Positions 53,033-64,000 of a DNA stretch of 64,000 nucleotides are shown here, piece by piece (the first letter of the stretch is position 1; every line of letters starts with the position of its first letter). The stretch spans positions 453,873 through 517,872 of the forward strand of contig VZSE01008498.1 in assembly GCA_013398275.1 (NCBI GenBank), in the 5' to 3' direction. Position numbers and translations under genes: made by a program. Under the pieces are notes generated by a model. It was not told the DNA's origin, did no database searches, and worked only from the letters and a program-made list of their open reading frames with translations. The DNA is from Promerops cafer. Taxonomy: Eukaryota; Chordata; Aves; Passeriformes; Nectariniidae.

Positions 53033-56000
53033 AAGCAATTTCATTATATTTTACTTTATATTTAGCATACATACATAGATAGCTAGATGGATATAGATAT
53101 CTTTTAAAGGACAAAAATTTGTTATCTGAGATTTTCTGGGTTAGATAGAGAAAAAAAAATTCTTTCCAGTCCAATGCTGTAGATACCCAATGCCTCAGCA
53201 TATGATGAGGTTTTACAATTATATTTTCATATCTATTTTGTTGCAGTAAGGATCCCCTGAAGAGTGAGAGAGGATATACTATTGAAAAAAATTGTTTCAC
53301 ATACATCCTGACTTAAAAAAAAAGGGTCTCCTGTCACCATGATTACTTATCATGGCCATTTTGCATACTGCTAATTGCAATGACAGGTAAGTAAAATGAG
53401 ATTTGTAAATTATGTCTCTGTATTTTAAATTAATGACTACATCTTTGCTTCTGTCCTTAATTCTTGCTGTCAGGCACTGCAGATCTTTGTAGGCATTCCT
53501 TCTGAACTAACACTGTTATTGTTGAAACAAATTGCACCGGTCTTCTTCTTTTAATCTCTCTAAAAGATTAAAGATCAAGTAAAGAAAAACATTATAGAGG
53601 CACAAAAAGCTAGCATTCACTTTCATTTTGTTTCACCTTTAATCAAACTGTAACTGCTCCTGCTAGAAGTGTTTTTGTAGCACATTTATTTGCCCAGAAA
53701 TGTAATGATTTGTCACCTCTTTGGGAGAACTTATGTGATAACAATGACTTAGTGTGTAAGACTGTACAACGAGGGGATGATTAAAAGGAACTTCAGAACA
53801 GAAAACAGGTCAGTTTAAGAAAATAAGCCTAAAAATATAGCTTGCTAAAACGGTTCATATCAAAATAAAGATAGCATCCTCTAATTTAAAATTTATACAT
53901 ATCTTTAATATTTAAAGTTTTTAAATAATATTTTTATTCATTTTCTGAACAGCTGGAATCCAAATAGATAAAGGTCTTCCAATATTTTTATTCTTGGTAG
54001 TGGAATAATTCATGGTTAAAATTTGGCAGGCTTAAGTTCCTTAATAAATGGTACCTTAATGAAATCACATGATTGACTACATAGCTGTAGATCAGTTCAA
54101 GACCAAAAAAAGGATTTGAAAATCCTATTGCCTTCATCCCTTAATTTCATACAACAAACTTCTGGTGTTTTCCCTCAAAAATGATGAAGTTCTTAAGAAT
54201 CAGATCTGCTGCCCTCCCTTCCCAAAAATATTGTTGGGACATACGTGCATGCTAAAATGTTTGAAGTACTTAATGAATTTTAAATAAATTGTATTTGACT
54301 TTTGTATGCTTTCTTTTTGGGGGATTTTAGCTCTATCCATAGGATACCTATAGAGATATTTTGCTCAAAATAAAACCAAAAATGAGGCAGAAATGAATCC
54401 ATAAGGAAGTAGTGCTCCCATCTGAGGGGTCATTTGCTACTTTTGGTTGTCAAAATTGCTGAGTAAAGTAAGCAAATGAGCAAGCTTGTTGCCCAGGAAG
54501 TTAACGATAGAAATCTTCAGAATTTATGCATTCCTGTGAGGAACCTTTTGGACTGGGATCAGTTTCTTGTGAGAAATCTTTCCACCAAAGCTTCAGATGG
54601 AACAGAGGAAACATAATGTATTTAATTGATTAGGAATTTACTGGATAACCAGTAGTGGTGAGACCTCTAACCACCATGAGTAAAAGTGATTAGATGCTAA
54701 AAAATTACTAAATTTTCATTAATCAGACTTTATGTCCAAAGGCAATTTCCAGAAAGTAAAATCTTATTTCCTTTACAAATTTGTCTTTGTCTCTTTACTG
54801 CTCTTATCCTGAGCAATTCTTAATTTTCAAAGCTGATGAATATCTGCAGTCATCTCTCATATCATACCTCTATGCTCCAGTCTAGCAAGGTAGCTACAGC
54901 TCCTCAGGATACACCTGAGCTGGCTTTAAAACTGCTCCTGTGGGTACCCAGCACAGTGTAGCCAGACAGGGGCCTGGAGTTTCATTTAGGCTATTTGATG
55001 TATTTAGGCTTTAACAGTCGGTACTGAGACTCATCCTGCCTTGGGATGGACTTCTGTCAGTCACTAAATAGTCACTAAATAAGTCAGCTTGGATATGTAC
55101 ATCCAAGTTACCCTGTCTAGTGTCAAACCAGCATATTCTTTATTCCACTGGAAGTTGCATAGGGCAAAGAAAGGTCAGTGTGTTCAGACTCCTGTGGAGG
55201 GAATAAAGGGATTTGCAACATCTAAGTGGCCTGCAGTAGCTTCCAACTGAAAAAAATACAATGCAGGAGTTACAATATTGCCTTGAGTGTTTATAATATT
55301 TGATTTTTCTCCCCAGTAGATGTATAAATGACCAGACTCTGACAGGAGTAATGGATTAGAAGAAATCAATCTTAACAGAGAATATTACAGTCTAGAGTAT
55401 TCAGCCCAATCCCCATGTCATTTAGCATAAAAGCTGTCAAGCAAACCAGTACCAATTTCTTGTATCACTCCCACCCTCCTTAGATTACTTGTCTGAGATT
55501 TATATTTACAAGTTTCCATTTGATAGTATATTTTTATTACCCGTTATGGAAATACATTTATTTTAAAACAGGATGTAACAATATTGCAGTGTGTTGCCCT
55601 TTGTTCAATACCATATTTTACTCTTTTCTTCTTAGTGGTAGTAATGATAATAATACTTAACACTTTCGTTTGCCATGTATTGAAAAGACCTTTGCAGCCA
55701 TCAACTTGATATCTTGTGTAGACTAGTTAGATATTGTATCTCCATTTTAGAAATAATCTGAGACAGAAGATCTTTAACAGCTAGCCTTTGAGAAGTATTC
55801 CTAATTGTCTATCACTGAATTCTTGTACGTGTAACTCTAATTTCCAGAGGTTCCTGGCCTCTTCTGTTACCTTCAACAGGGGAATAAACTATTAGTCTAA
55901 AAAGAGGAACCAAGGAGGATAAATGACAGTGTGTCTGCAATTGACTAAGATGCTGTTTCCTCTTCTGTGCACTGTCCTTCAGTCTCCAGGGGTTCCACAC

Positions 56001-59000
56001 CATTCCCAGCATATGCTCCACCCCTCTTGCAGCCACAGACCCACTGCTGCAGAGCTCATCCGACAAACCTCGGTCTCTGGAGACCCTAGAGAGTCTCTAG
56101 TTTCACTGCTTTTCCTTCTCACTTTCTGTCCACCAATCATCTCAGTATTCCTGCATATTATCAGCTGATTTATCCATGCATGCCCTCTAATTGTAGTCCC
56201 TTCCTACCATTCTTCTGCTCTTACATTCCTAACCTTGCTTGCAAGTGGCTGACGAATCTTAGTGGTATAATTGCCATGGATTTACCCATCCAAAAGAATG
56301 TTAAAATTAAGAATAGTGTTCCAACATATGTTACACTCCTCTCTTGCTACCACCATCTTTTGTGTGCAGGAGTTCACATTGGGTTCTGCTTTCCTTCCCT
56401 CCTACATTTACATTTCCTATACATGCACACACACACAAACACACACGTTTTCTGTTCTCCAATCAATAGTAAAATTTAGCTGCTTAAATAAAACTATTGG
56501 TATATTTGGGGTCTGTAGATGTAACATTCAGAATGAAAATATCATGTATTTTATCTTTCCATGGCAAATTATGTAAAAGAATCTGCCATGAGAGTATTTC
56601 TAGTCCAGGAAAAGAGCAGAAGACAGCATGAAAGGCTGTCCTTTTGGTCTCTGTACTTGTATTGTTTTACACTGTAGGGCTGATGACTTTGATATATTAT
56701 ACTTAATATGCATTAAAAGTTTCTTGTATTTTTAGGATTTTTGCACATGCTGCTTATGTATCAATGTATTATGTAGGATAGCTTATGAGGGTTTTTATCA
56801 CTGAGGTTTTATCAAAACTGGACAGAAAATAAAATTGGATAATCCTCTTTTTTCATTTGGGGGGATTTATTTTTTTAAATAGTTCACCTCTTCCAGTGTT
56901 GGTTTAAGCAAAAAAAATCTGATCTGAAATGGGCTTTTGAACAAAGGTGTAATTTAAATATAGATAGAAAAGGGCAACATTTTTTCCTTTACTGCATTTT
57001 GTGCATTCCAGCAAAGTCTGCCAGTACATGTTGATGACTATTTACAATTAAGTTTCTGTTTCTCTCCCCCAAAATATTTTCCATCTTGAGAATATAGTCT
57101 TCCAGTAACAATTTTATGGTTAAAGTTGTAAAACAATTTTTTATTAAAAGTTTTTAATGCTGACTTTCATAAATGAAAACTTTTCTCTTTTAAATTTTGA
57201 AGTGTGATGTGTAGTCAAAAATGGTACTTGGAAAGGACTCAAGTTTAACTGCACAAGCTTTTTTTGAGAGGATGGAAACTGTAAAGAAATTGTTTTAATT
57301 TTTACAGCAAGAAAACCTTTGCTTTTGATAAACCATAGAGAAATGTCTTGTCAGGAGACTCGATACTCTTGACTAGTGTGAGAAAGAATTGCAGTTATTA
57401 CTAAGTAGGCAGGCCTATCCCTATTAGATTGTGTTCAATGCAGTGGAGAAATGCTTGAACATCAATTAAAAAGAAATGTTTCTTAAATCTTACAAGACCA
57501 AACAGCTCTTCTTAGCAGAACTGTACCCCTGGGAAGCAAGGGAAGCAAAAAGGGCAGAGAGGCTTGCTTGTTTCCTATGTCATACTTGGGTCTTTAAACC
57601 AGCAAAGAGATGAGATCTCTGAGCACATCCAATAGTTTGACACTGCTGAAAGGAGGATTTCAGGTTCTGTTATCCCTGCTTCCTCTTCTACTTTCCCTTA
57701 ATTCTGCCCCAAGGTCCAACTTCTTTTTTACAGCCACTGTTACTTGTTCGACCACTCATGAGTGGATTCAGCTCGTTAAGTAAGCAGAAAACAGGGTTGT
57801 TTTTTGCTGAACTAAGCAGGCTTTTGCAATTTTACTTGTTATATTTGTCATGAAAAAGTGAGGACAAACACATAACAAACAAACAATCACAGTCCTGAAA
57901 AACATAGGGTATTTCAGAAATCAGAAGGATTACTTGTGTGCTTAAGCCATTACGAGTTCAAAACCTGAGAATGAAACAATTTATCTTTTCTGATGGAAAA
58001 TAAAATCAGGATATTTTATACCAGAACCACAGAATTTCTGCAGTTGCTATCACCCCAGAGTAATTGAGAAACAAGGTTATTTTTTTCATTTAAAGGTCTG
58101 GATGGATGCTAGGATTTCACAAACACTGACTAAGTCAAGGTTAAATTGGTTTCCTCTTCAGTTTTAAAACTGGCAAACTTTCCTCCCCTTAACCTGTCTG
58201 GTTTTAGCCCCTTGTGTTTTCCAGAAAGTTCAGAGACAAATTGCATTCTTTATCTTGTTTGTAAATGCAACCCCTTTCCCACTTTTGTTGGTTTGTTCAG
58301 TGCCCTGAAATAAGCAGGTTATGTTTCCTTTCTATTGAAAATGATGATGTAAGGGGCAAAACATCAGGAATTAGTAATGAAAATGCTGAAGTCTTCATTC
58401 CATAAAAGAAAAAATTAAAGGTGCCAAACTAAGCTATTCTATAAGCTTTTTAGGTTTTCTGCTTCTTGAACAGTTCTGAATGTTTTTTCAGACTGTAATT
58501 AATGAAAATAATAGAATGTCTTTGGCTTTTGGTGCAAAGTATATTTTTCTTTTATTCTTTTAAGTAAGGAGAAAGCACCAGATGAATCTTGATTTTTGAA
58601 ACTTGGTTTCTACCAAATCAACATGTAGTACTTTATTTCTGCAAGTATCCTAAAACTTCAATAAAACAGGTTCTGAATATAGTTACCCTTCCAAAAGGCC
58701 AAAATTAGACATAACATTCTTGTAAGTGCATGTGTTCAAGAGCAGGGTATTTTAAGACCTGCATTTTAATCTAAACATGTGTTTGCTATTACCTACAAAG
58801 GTTAGTCCTTGACAGATTGTTCTCTGCACAAGGAAAATCAGTGAGTTTTTTTCCTTGAGGTGTAATATGGGTGCTTTTACCTTTACTAACCAACAGTGGT
58901 GAAGAGAAAAGAAATTGAACCAATGGTTCAGCATATTTTAGCTTGGTTCCAGCCTTTTTTCTCCCTCTGAGTATAGATATACTCTCTGAACTGCAATAAC

Positions 59001-61051
59001 TACAACCCACCTACAAGTGTTAAGATGCTCATTACAGCACATGTCACAAGAGGGACTCAAAAAACTATCTCTTTGTGAGGAAAACCTATTTGTGATGCCC
59101 AGTATTAAAATTTAAATGCATATTCTTATATTACCCCTCTTGACGAAAAGGAAACCTTGTATGAGAGAATGAAGTTTTATGTACACCCTGAATATGACTA
59201 TCTGTAATAGCAATTGTTCTATGGACAGAAAAATCACAGAAGGAATTCTAGATGCACAATAGAAGAATGACAATGATTAATTAGCTGAATTTACAACAAA
59301 AGAATTGTTGCACAATTTGACTCAAATATCAGTAATATAATGGAAATACATGGTTCCTTCCACTCTGGAAATAGGATATTGAACAAAAAGCAGAAAGGTC
59401 AGTAATACCATCTGTCCCACTGGCTTTCTGATACAATACAAGAAATAGATTGGTTATGAGTTGTCAACCATGGATTGCATAGATTACGGAAACAGAAAAA
59501 AAAAAGAATGGAGTTATGAGGGATTTTTTTTGTTCGTTTTGCCTCCAGCAGTCGAACTTGGAATGAAAAATAAAAAAAAGGTTACTTTCTTTACACACCA
59601 GTAGTTTACAGCTGTTTAATTATAAATCTGAACTTTGGCCTAAATGCCTTCCAAACTGTTTAGAGTTTCCTAAAATCTAAAATCTTGTTTTAGGACTTGC
59701 AGAGCAAGCAGTTTTCAATCTAAGGAGTATAGAAGAAGCCTCAGTTGGGCATTGTCATAATAAGAAGACTTATTTGAGAGCCTGTTACTAAATCTTGTCC
59801 TTCAGTATGCAGATCCAGAGTCATTGTGATTGCTATTGCCTTTGCAGATGAACAAGCTGTGTTGCAACTGTTTTTAAGAATGTTTTGTTGCCATTAATTT
59901 AGCAGTCACTTTTCTTTTTATGGGCTTTCCTCATTTCAGAACTTGAGACTTATCTACATGGAGCAATTTGTGAAAATTAATGTGAGTCAACTAAAGATGT
60001 GACTTAGAAATAGATCAGTTAAACGTCATTAAAACCCCCAAGGACCTTCTTATCCAGAATTCAAGTGGTCCTAATTTAATTTAATTTACTTCATCAGTGA
60101 AGTTAGATCATTCAAATGTAGTTTCTAAAGGAGAACATCCACATTAGGATTTAATGTAGTTTTATACAGCTTCTCTTTAAAGTAACATTTTTAGTTAATT
60201 CACTTTCCTGATTGTCCTCATATAAATAAATCCCTAATCCCACAAGTGTTTTTAGTTCTGGCTAATCCTTGACACTACTTAATAAGGGACTGCATAATCC
60301 AGATAGTGTCTATACCAATTGCTGTGTTGGAAAACATCCAATTTCCAGTCTCTGCTGCATCTGGTAAGACTCTTCTCTGACTATTCAGCTTTACGAGCAA
60401 ACTATAGGGCAGTTGTAAGGCAGGCTAAACCTACAGCAAGAGGGTTTTGTTCCCCAAAATCAATTAGCTGGTACTAATACAATGAGACTTCCATCTATTA
60501 GCCAAGCTGAAAAGCTTTTAAGCTGATCTGCAGGGGATATCTTTAGCATCTTCATCCAGACTTTCCCTGAGGGGTGAACCATTTTCAGTTAAATGTCATG
60601 CTTGAGAGGATGCTTGAACCTTGCTGTAATGCCGAGGTGCAATTGTTGGACAGAGCTGGAGAAGTCTGTGTAGGGGGCAATTTAAATTCCATACTGGATT
60701 TCATAGGTGTCAATCAGTAAGAGCTGCATAGAGGATGTATAGGATCAGTATATTTTCAGCAGGCAGCTCAGGCATTTAAATAATTTTAGGTGCTTTGCGT
60801 GGATTATGGCATTATATATTTCTCCAAAAAGACTTAATGCTGGTAGGAAATTAGACCCTTTGAGCTATTTTTTAAACCAAATCTGAACTGCTACGCTTTT
60901 CCTTTGTTTGTTTTACAGTGGACCTTTGAAGTACAGAAACAGAGATGAGAGAAAATATGGATAGTGATGACACTATTGAAGTAGAGTAGTGTTTATGGTA
61001 TGTAGAAGTGTGAACTTCTCCTTGTGATGAAACTGTATGATTGGTCCTACT
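53033..61051. other. Intergenic, no gene recognised
   Basis: AT-rich sequence containing a perfect tandem 11-mer (GTCACTAAATA at 55060-55070 and 55071-55081) and a CA-rich microsatellite at 56425-56446. No coding region or interspersed repeat supported. Confidence 0.65.
56425..56446. repeat. CA-rich microsatellite
   Basis: Interrupted (CA) run of about 22 nt; likely polymorphic. Confidence 0.85.
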
Positions 61052-61640
61052 ATGGATGTGGGCTGGTTTGAGCTGGGGTAGAGTTAATTGTCTTCACAGT
61101 GGCTCTTGTGGGGCTCTGCTGTGGATTCCCGATGAAAACAGAGTTGATAATACAGATATGTTTTTGTTATTGCTGAGAAAGGCTTTTAAAGAGTCAAGGC
61201 CTTTTCTGCCTCTTGTACTGCCCCGCCAGTGAGAGGGCTGGGGGTGCACAAGGAGTTGGGGAGTCACAGCTGGAACATCTGCCCCCCACTGACCAAAGGC
61301 ATTTTTCATACCATATGGAGTCACGCTCAGCGTATAAAGAAGGGAAGAAGGAAGAGGGAGACATTTGGAGTGATGGTGTTTGTCTTCCCAGATTACCATT
61401 AGATGTAATGGAGCCCTGCTCTCCTGGGGGGACCTGTAACACCTCCCTGTCCATGGGAAGCAGTGAATTGTTGCTTGTTCTGCTTTCCTTGCATGTATGT
61501 GTCTTTTGCTTTACTTTATCGATCTGTCTTTATCTCAACTCATAAATTTTCTCACTTTTGCTCTTCTGATTTTTCTCCCCCATCCCACCAGGGGGGAATG
61601 AACATGTGACTAAGTTGCTGACTGAGGTTACACCACAACA
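61052..61640 (+). mobile_element. Solo LTR of an avian ERVL-like endogenous retrovirus
   Basis: About 590 bp that I recognise as a common avian LTR. Landmarks in order are GGCTGGTTTGAGCTGGGGTA near the start, AAGGCCTTTTCTGCCTCTTG, a GCCCCGCCAGTGAG block, ACTGACCAAAGG, a TATAAA box at 61333-61338, ACATTTGGAGTGATGGTGTT, TGTCTTTATCTCAACTCA, a CCCCCATCCCACCAGGGGGG block, and a closing ACACCACAACA. No internal retroviral sequence adjoins either side, so it is a solo LTR left by recombination. Borders are accurate to a few bases; no clear target-site duplication was found. Family assignment rests on memory of avian repeats. Confidence 0.8.
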
Positions 61641-63102
61641 GCACACATCCCTGGTCATTTGGGTTGAGTAGTTGAAAGTAATGAAGTAGGTGGACAGATG
61701 CATGCATCATTTGTATAAAATTGGCCACAGAAACGGTGCTTTTAACTGTGCTGGCTTTATGAGCTGCCAAATTCAGAAGAGACTTTTGAGCTGAATTGCT
61801 TTTGGATTCTACTAACTACATCGATCGGTTCTCCACTGGCTACAGTGGGAATGAGAACATCTAGCTCACATGTAGAACCTGGTGTTTAGATCTAGAGGTA
61901 AGTCCTAACTTTTTACTAAGCATCAAGTGGGGCTTTTTAATCTCTGAATCTGTGTACAAACACTAACATGATGATACAGTAAATTCCACATTAGAGCTCT
62001 TAATCTTGGATGGAAACCACCCTGGCCACAGGACAAACAATCCCACTCACACGGCTAGGTTAGACTTCTCTGAAAGTTTTTGGTAGACTAAGTTTGTTCC
62101 TGCTGACCTTACGGATGGTCTGTATCACTCCAGTTTTAGGGATCACTGAAATAGGAGTACAGACATTTCCTTTTGTGGGGAAAAAAACCCCGCAAAAACC
62201 CAACTGAAAACCAACACCCCAATAATCTTTTGAAAGTCTTCTGCTAATTACACTTGTATTTTAGGTCTTGGTCAAAAGAAGGCAGCTTCAGTGGCTAGGT
62301 ACCAACTAATTCTGAGTTTATAATAGTGCAATAGTACCATCATTTCTTCCTTAGGAACCAAGTTTTCCAAAAAGGTTTCCTACCCACATATTTAAAAAGG
62401 CTCTCAAACCCAGCATCTGAGCTCTGATAAATCATAGCCTGAGGTGGTCTTGTTGGAAAATGAGAAGCCACTGAATAGGGAAAATGCTGAAATTTCACTC
62501 TCCATAGGGATTACCAGTTTCATTAGCCTCAGTGAAAACCACATTTCACTAAATTTAGAGCTGCAGCAGAGCTCAATACAGATAATGCATTTAATGTATG
62601 CTCTGGGCAGTGAAGTTGAAACTATTTTGAAGTAATTTTCTTCAGTGTTGGATGCAGCCACCCTGTAAGTTTCCTGATAAATTAGAATTTTTCTTTCTCA
62701 AAACAGCAAGTGACACTGTTCCAAAGCACCTAGCATTTTCTATGTTGGTGAAGGTGTATCATCATTTCCCATAGAGTCATGTTTTATCACCACCTGGTAA
62801 TATAATGTCACAGTATGATAGCACATGCAATTTAAAGATACGGTTTTTTCCCAGTTCTGAAGTCATGTCAAACACTGTTGAATAATGTAGAGGCTTTTCT
62901 TTTTTCCTTTTTTTTTGTCACACATGAATCTTAACTCTACCAAATTAAAGATAGTTCAGGTTTGGTGGGGAGGCAAAAACCCCCAGTGTATTCTCCTTAG
63001 AAAAATGAAGATGTAGAGATGGTGTATTCATACAAGGCAATAGGTGTGTGCAAATAAGAAAAGAAGTGTTGATATGGGAGGCAAAGCATAATTCTATGGC
63101 AA

Positions 63103-63118
63103 ATATATATATATATAT
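63103..63118. repeat. (TA) dinucleotide run
   Basis: Sixteen bases of alternating A and T. Confidence 0.85.
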
Positions 63119-63720
63119 TTTAATAATATTGTTAACTGTGGAAGAATACCACTGGATTTTACTGTGTTATGGGCAGACACCAGACATTTATCTCATTTTT
63201 CATAGCATCGACTTTTCAGTTTTCTACCCTGAAGCCATTAAAAATTACCTTTGACAATGCACAAGGAAACCCAATTATGTAGTAATTATGAACTTCTCAG
63301 TAGTTAAGGTGATGTGACTTCATGGCCCATGACTATAGCTTTTGGTGACAACAGCGATCAAACAATACTAAAATTAAACAGAAGTTTACTTGGATGTTTA
63401 TGTTGGTTCTGGAGAGATTATTTTTAGCAATAAGCTTTATACTTCTTCCAGATTAAATCTGCAATTTTCTAGGACAAAAATTTTTGTCTTGTAGTAGGTT
63501 TTTGGCTATGCATTTTAATCAAATTTTGTATGTGGTAGTTTACCAATATTTAAGAATTTGGAGATTTTAAACAATTCTTTGATGCAGAAGACCTTGTGCT
63601 ATTAGAAAGAAGATGTTATATGTCCCATCCATGTTGGATGGCCACCTTATGTGCTCTTTATTTTAAAACAGAATAAGTGCAAATACTTGTACAGGCTTAA
63701 GACATAGGGGAGCCTGGTCA

Positions 63721-63778
63721 GATAGAATTAAATATGTGGTGATACAATTAATACAAGGTGATAGAATTAATGTCTCGT
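63721..63778 (+). repeat. Three-unit minisatellite
   Basis: Three imperfect units of 19-20 nt, each starting GATA(G/C)AATTAA, at 63721-63740, 63741-63759 and 63760-63778. Confidence 0.8.
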
Positions 63779-64000
63779 GAAAAGACAACTGTTATTGAAG
63801 TTATGTGCTATGTTCTACATGGCTGAGTAGTAACTAAACCTTTCAAGCCTCTTGCACACCATTTCTCTAAAGGGCATGTATCTTACAGGGATTTTTAACA
63901 GACTGGCAGTTCTCAGCAGGGACTTGTGTTCCTTGGGACTAGAACAACAGCAAATTGCAGTCTTTCCCACATTACTAAACAGGCAGGAGTATTGCATAGA

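Larger units (their letters stand above)
61641..64000. other. Intergenic, no gene recognised
   Basis: AT-rich. It contains a hairpin-forming sequence at 62171-62197, a (TA) run at 63103-63118 and a three-unit minisatellite at 63721-63778. No gene supported. Confidence 0.65.

Noticed and set aside
61041..61545. Open frames on both strands within the LTR
   Set aside because: LTR sequence; LTRs of this type do not encode proteins and the frames differ from any known product.
1..64000. Search by eye for CRISPR arrays, tRNA, rRNA and mitochondrial insertions
   Set aside because: No regularly spaced repeats and no tRNA or rRNA signature were recognised; a covariance-model scan would be needed to rule out small RNA genes.

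Overview
The window is vertebrate nuclear DNA, almost certainly from a bird. It is AT-rich, intron-bearing and mostly non-coding. It holds CR1 LINE fragments with the typical avian 3' end, one solo long terminal repeat of an avian ERVL-like type, and a single GC-rich CpG-island promoter. I recognise one protein-coding gene: the 5' half of STT3B, the catalytic subunit of the OST-B oligosaccharyltransferase, on the minus strand. No bacterial-type operon, CRISPR array or rRNA gene is present, and I recognised no tRNA.

Layout, right to left along STT3B: divergent-side promoter elements at 40018-40245 (two CCAAT boxes, an E-box, an ACTAYRNNNCCCR motif), a GC box and TATA-like element near 39989-40005, then the CpG island with an assembly gap (39577-39636) in the presumed 5' UTR. 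Exon 1 (39250-39482) starts at a strong Kozak ATG. Seven more coding exons follow at 16576-16684, 14523-14810, 12781-12846, 9083-9182, 4477-4575, 2795-2941 and 795-843. All eight exons join in frame through GT-AG introns and give about 364 residues, including the EFDPW motif and the FDNE motif. The C-terminal half, including the WWDYG region, lies beyond the left edge.

Intron 1 (about 22.6 kb) carries a 5'-truncated, decayed CR1 element at about 26045-27834. It overlaps a 491/492-bp near-perfect duplication joined by a single N at 28160, which looks like an unmerged contig overlap. Intron 1 also contains a 29-bp near-copy (27/29) of STT3B promoter/5' UTR sequence at 36554-36582.

Right of the promoter (40.3-64 kb) I see no supportable gene. 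It holds two reverse-oriented CR1 3' fragments, a 24-bp perfect palindrome (44977-45000), simple repeats and one solo LTR (about 61052-61640). I found no new biological system. The points most worth checking are the assembly duplication, the promoter-derived repeat in intron 1, the palindrome and the unresolved 5' UTR gap.
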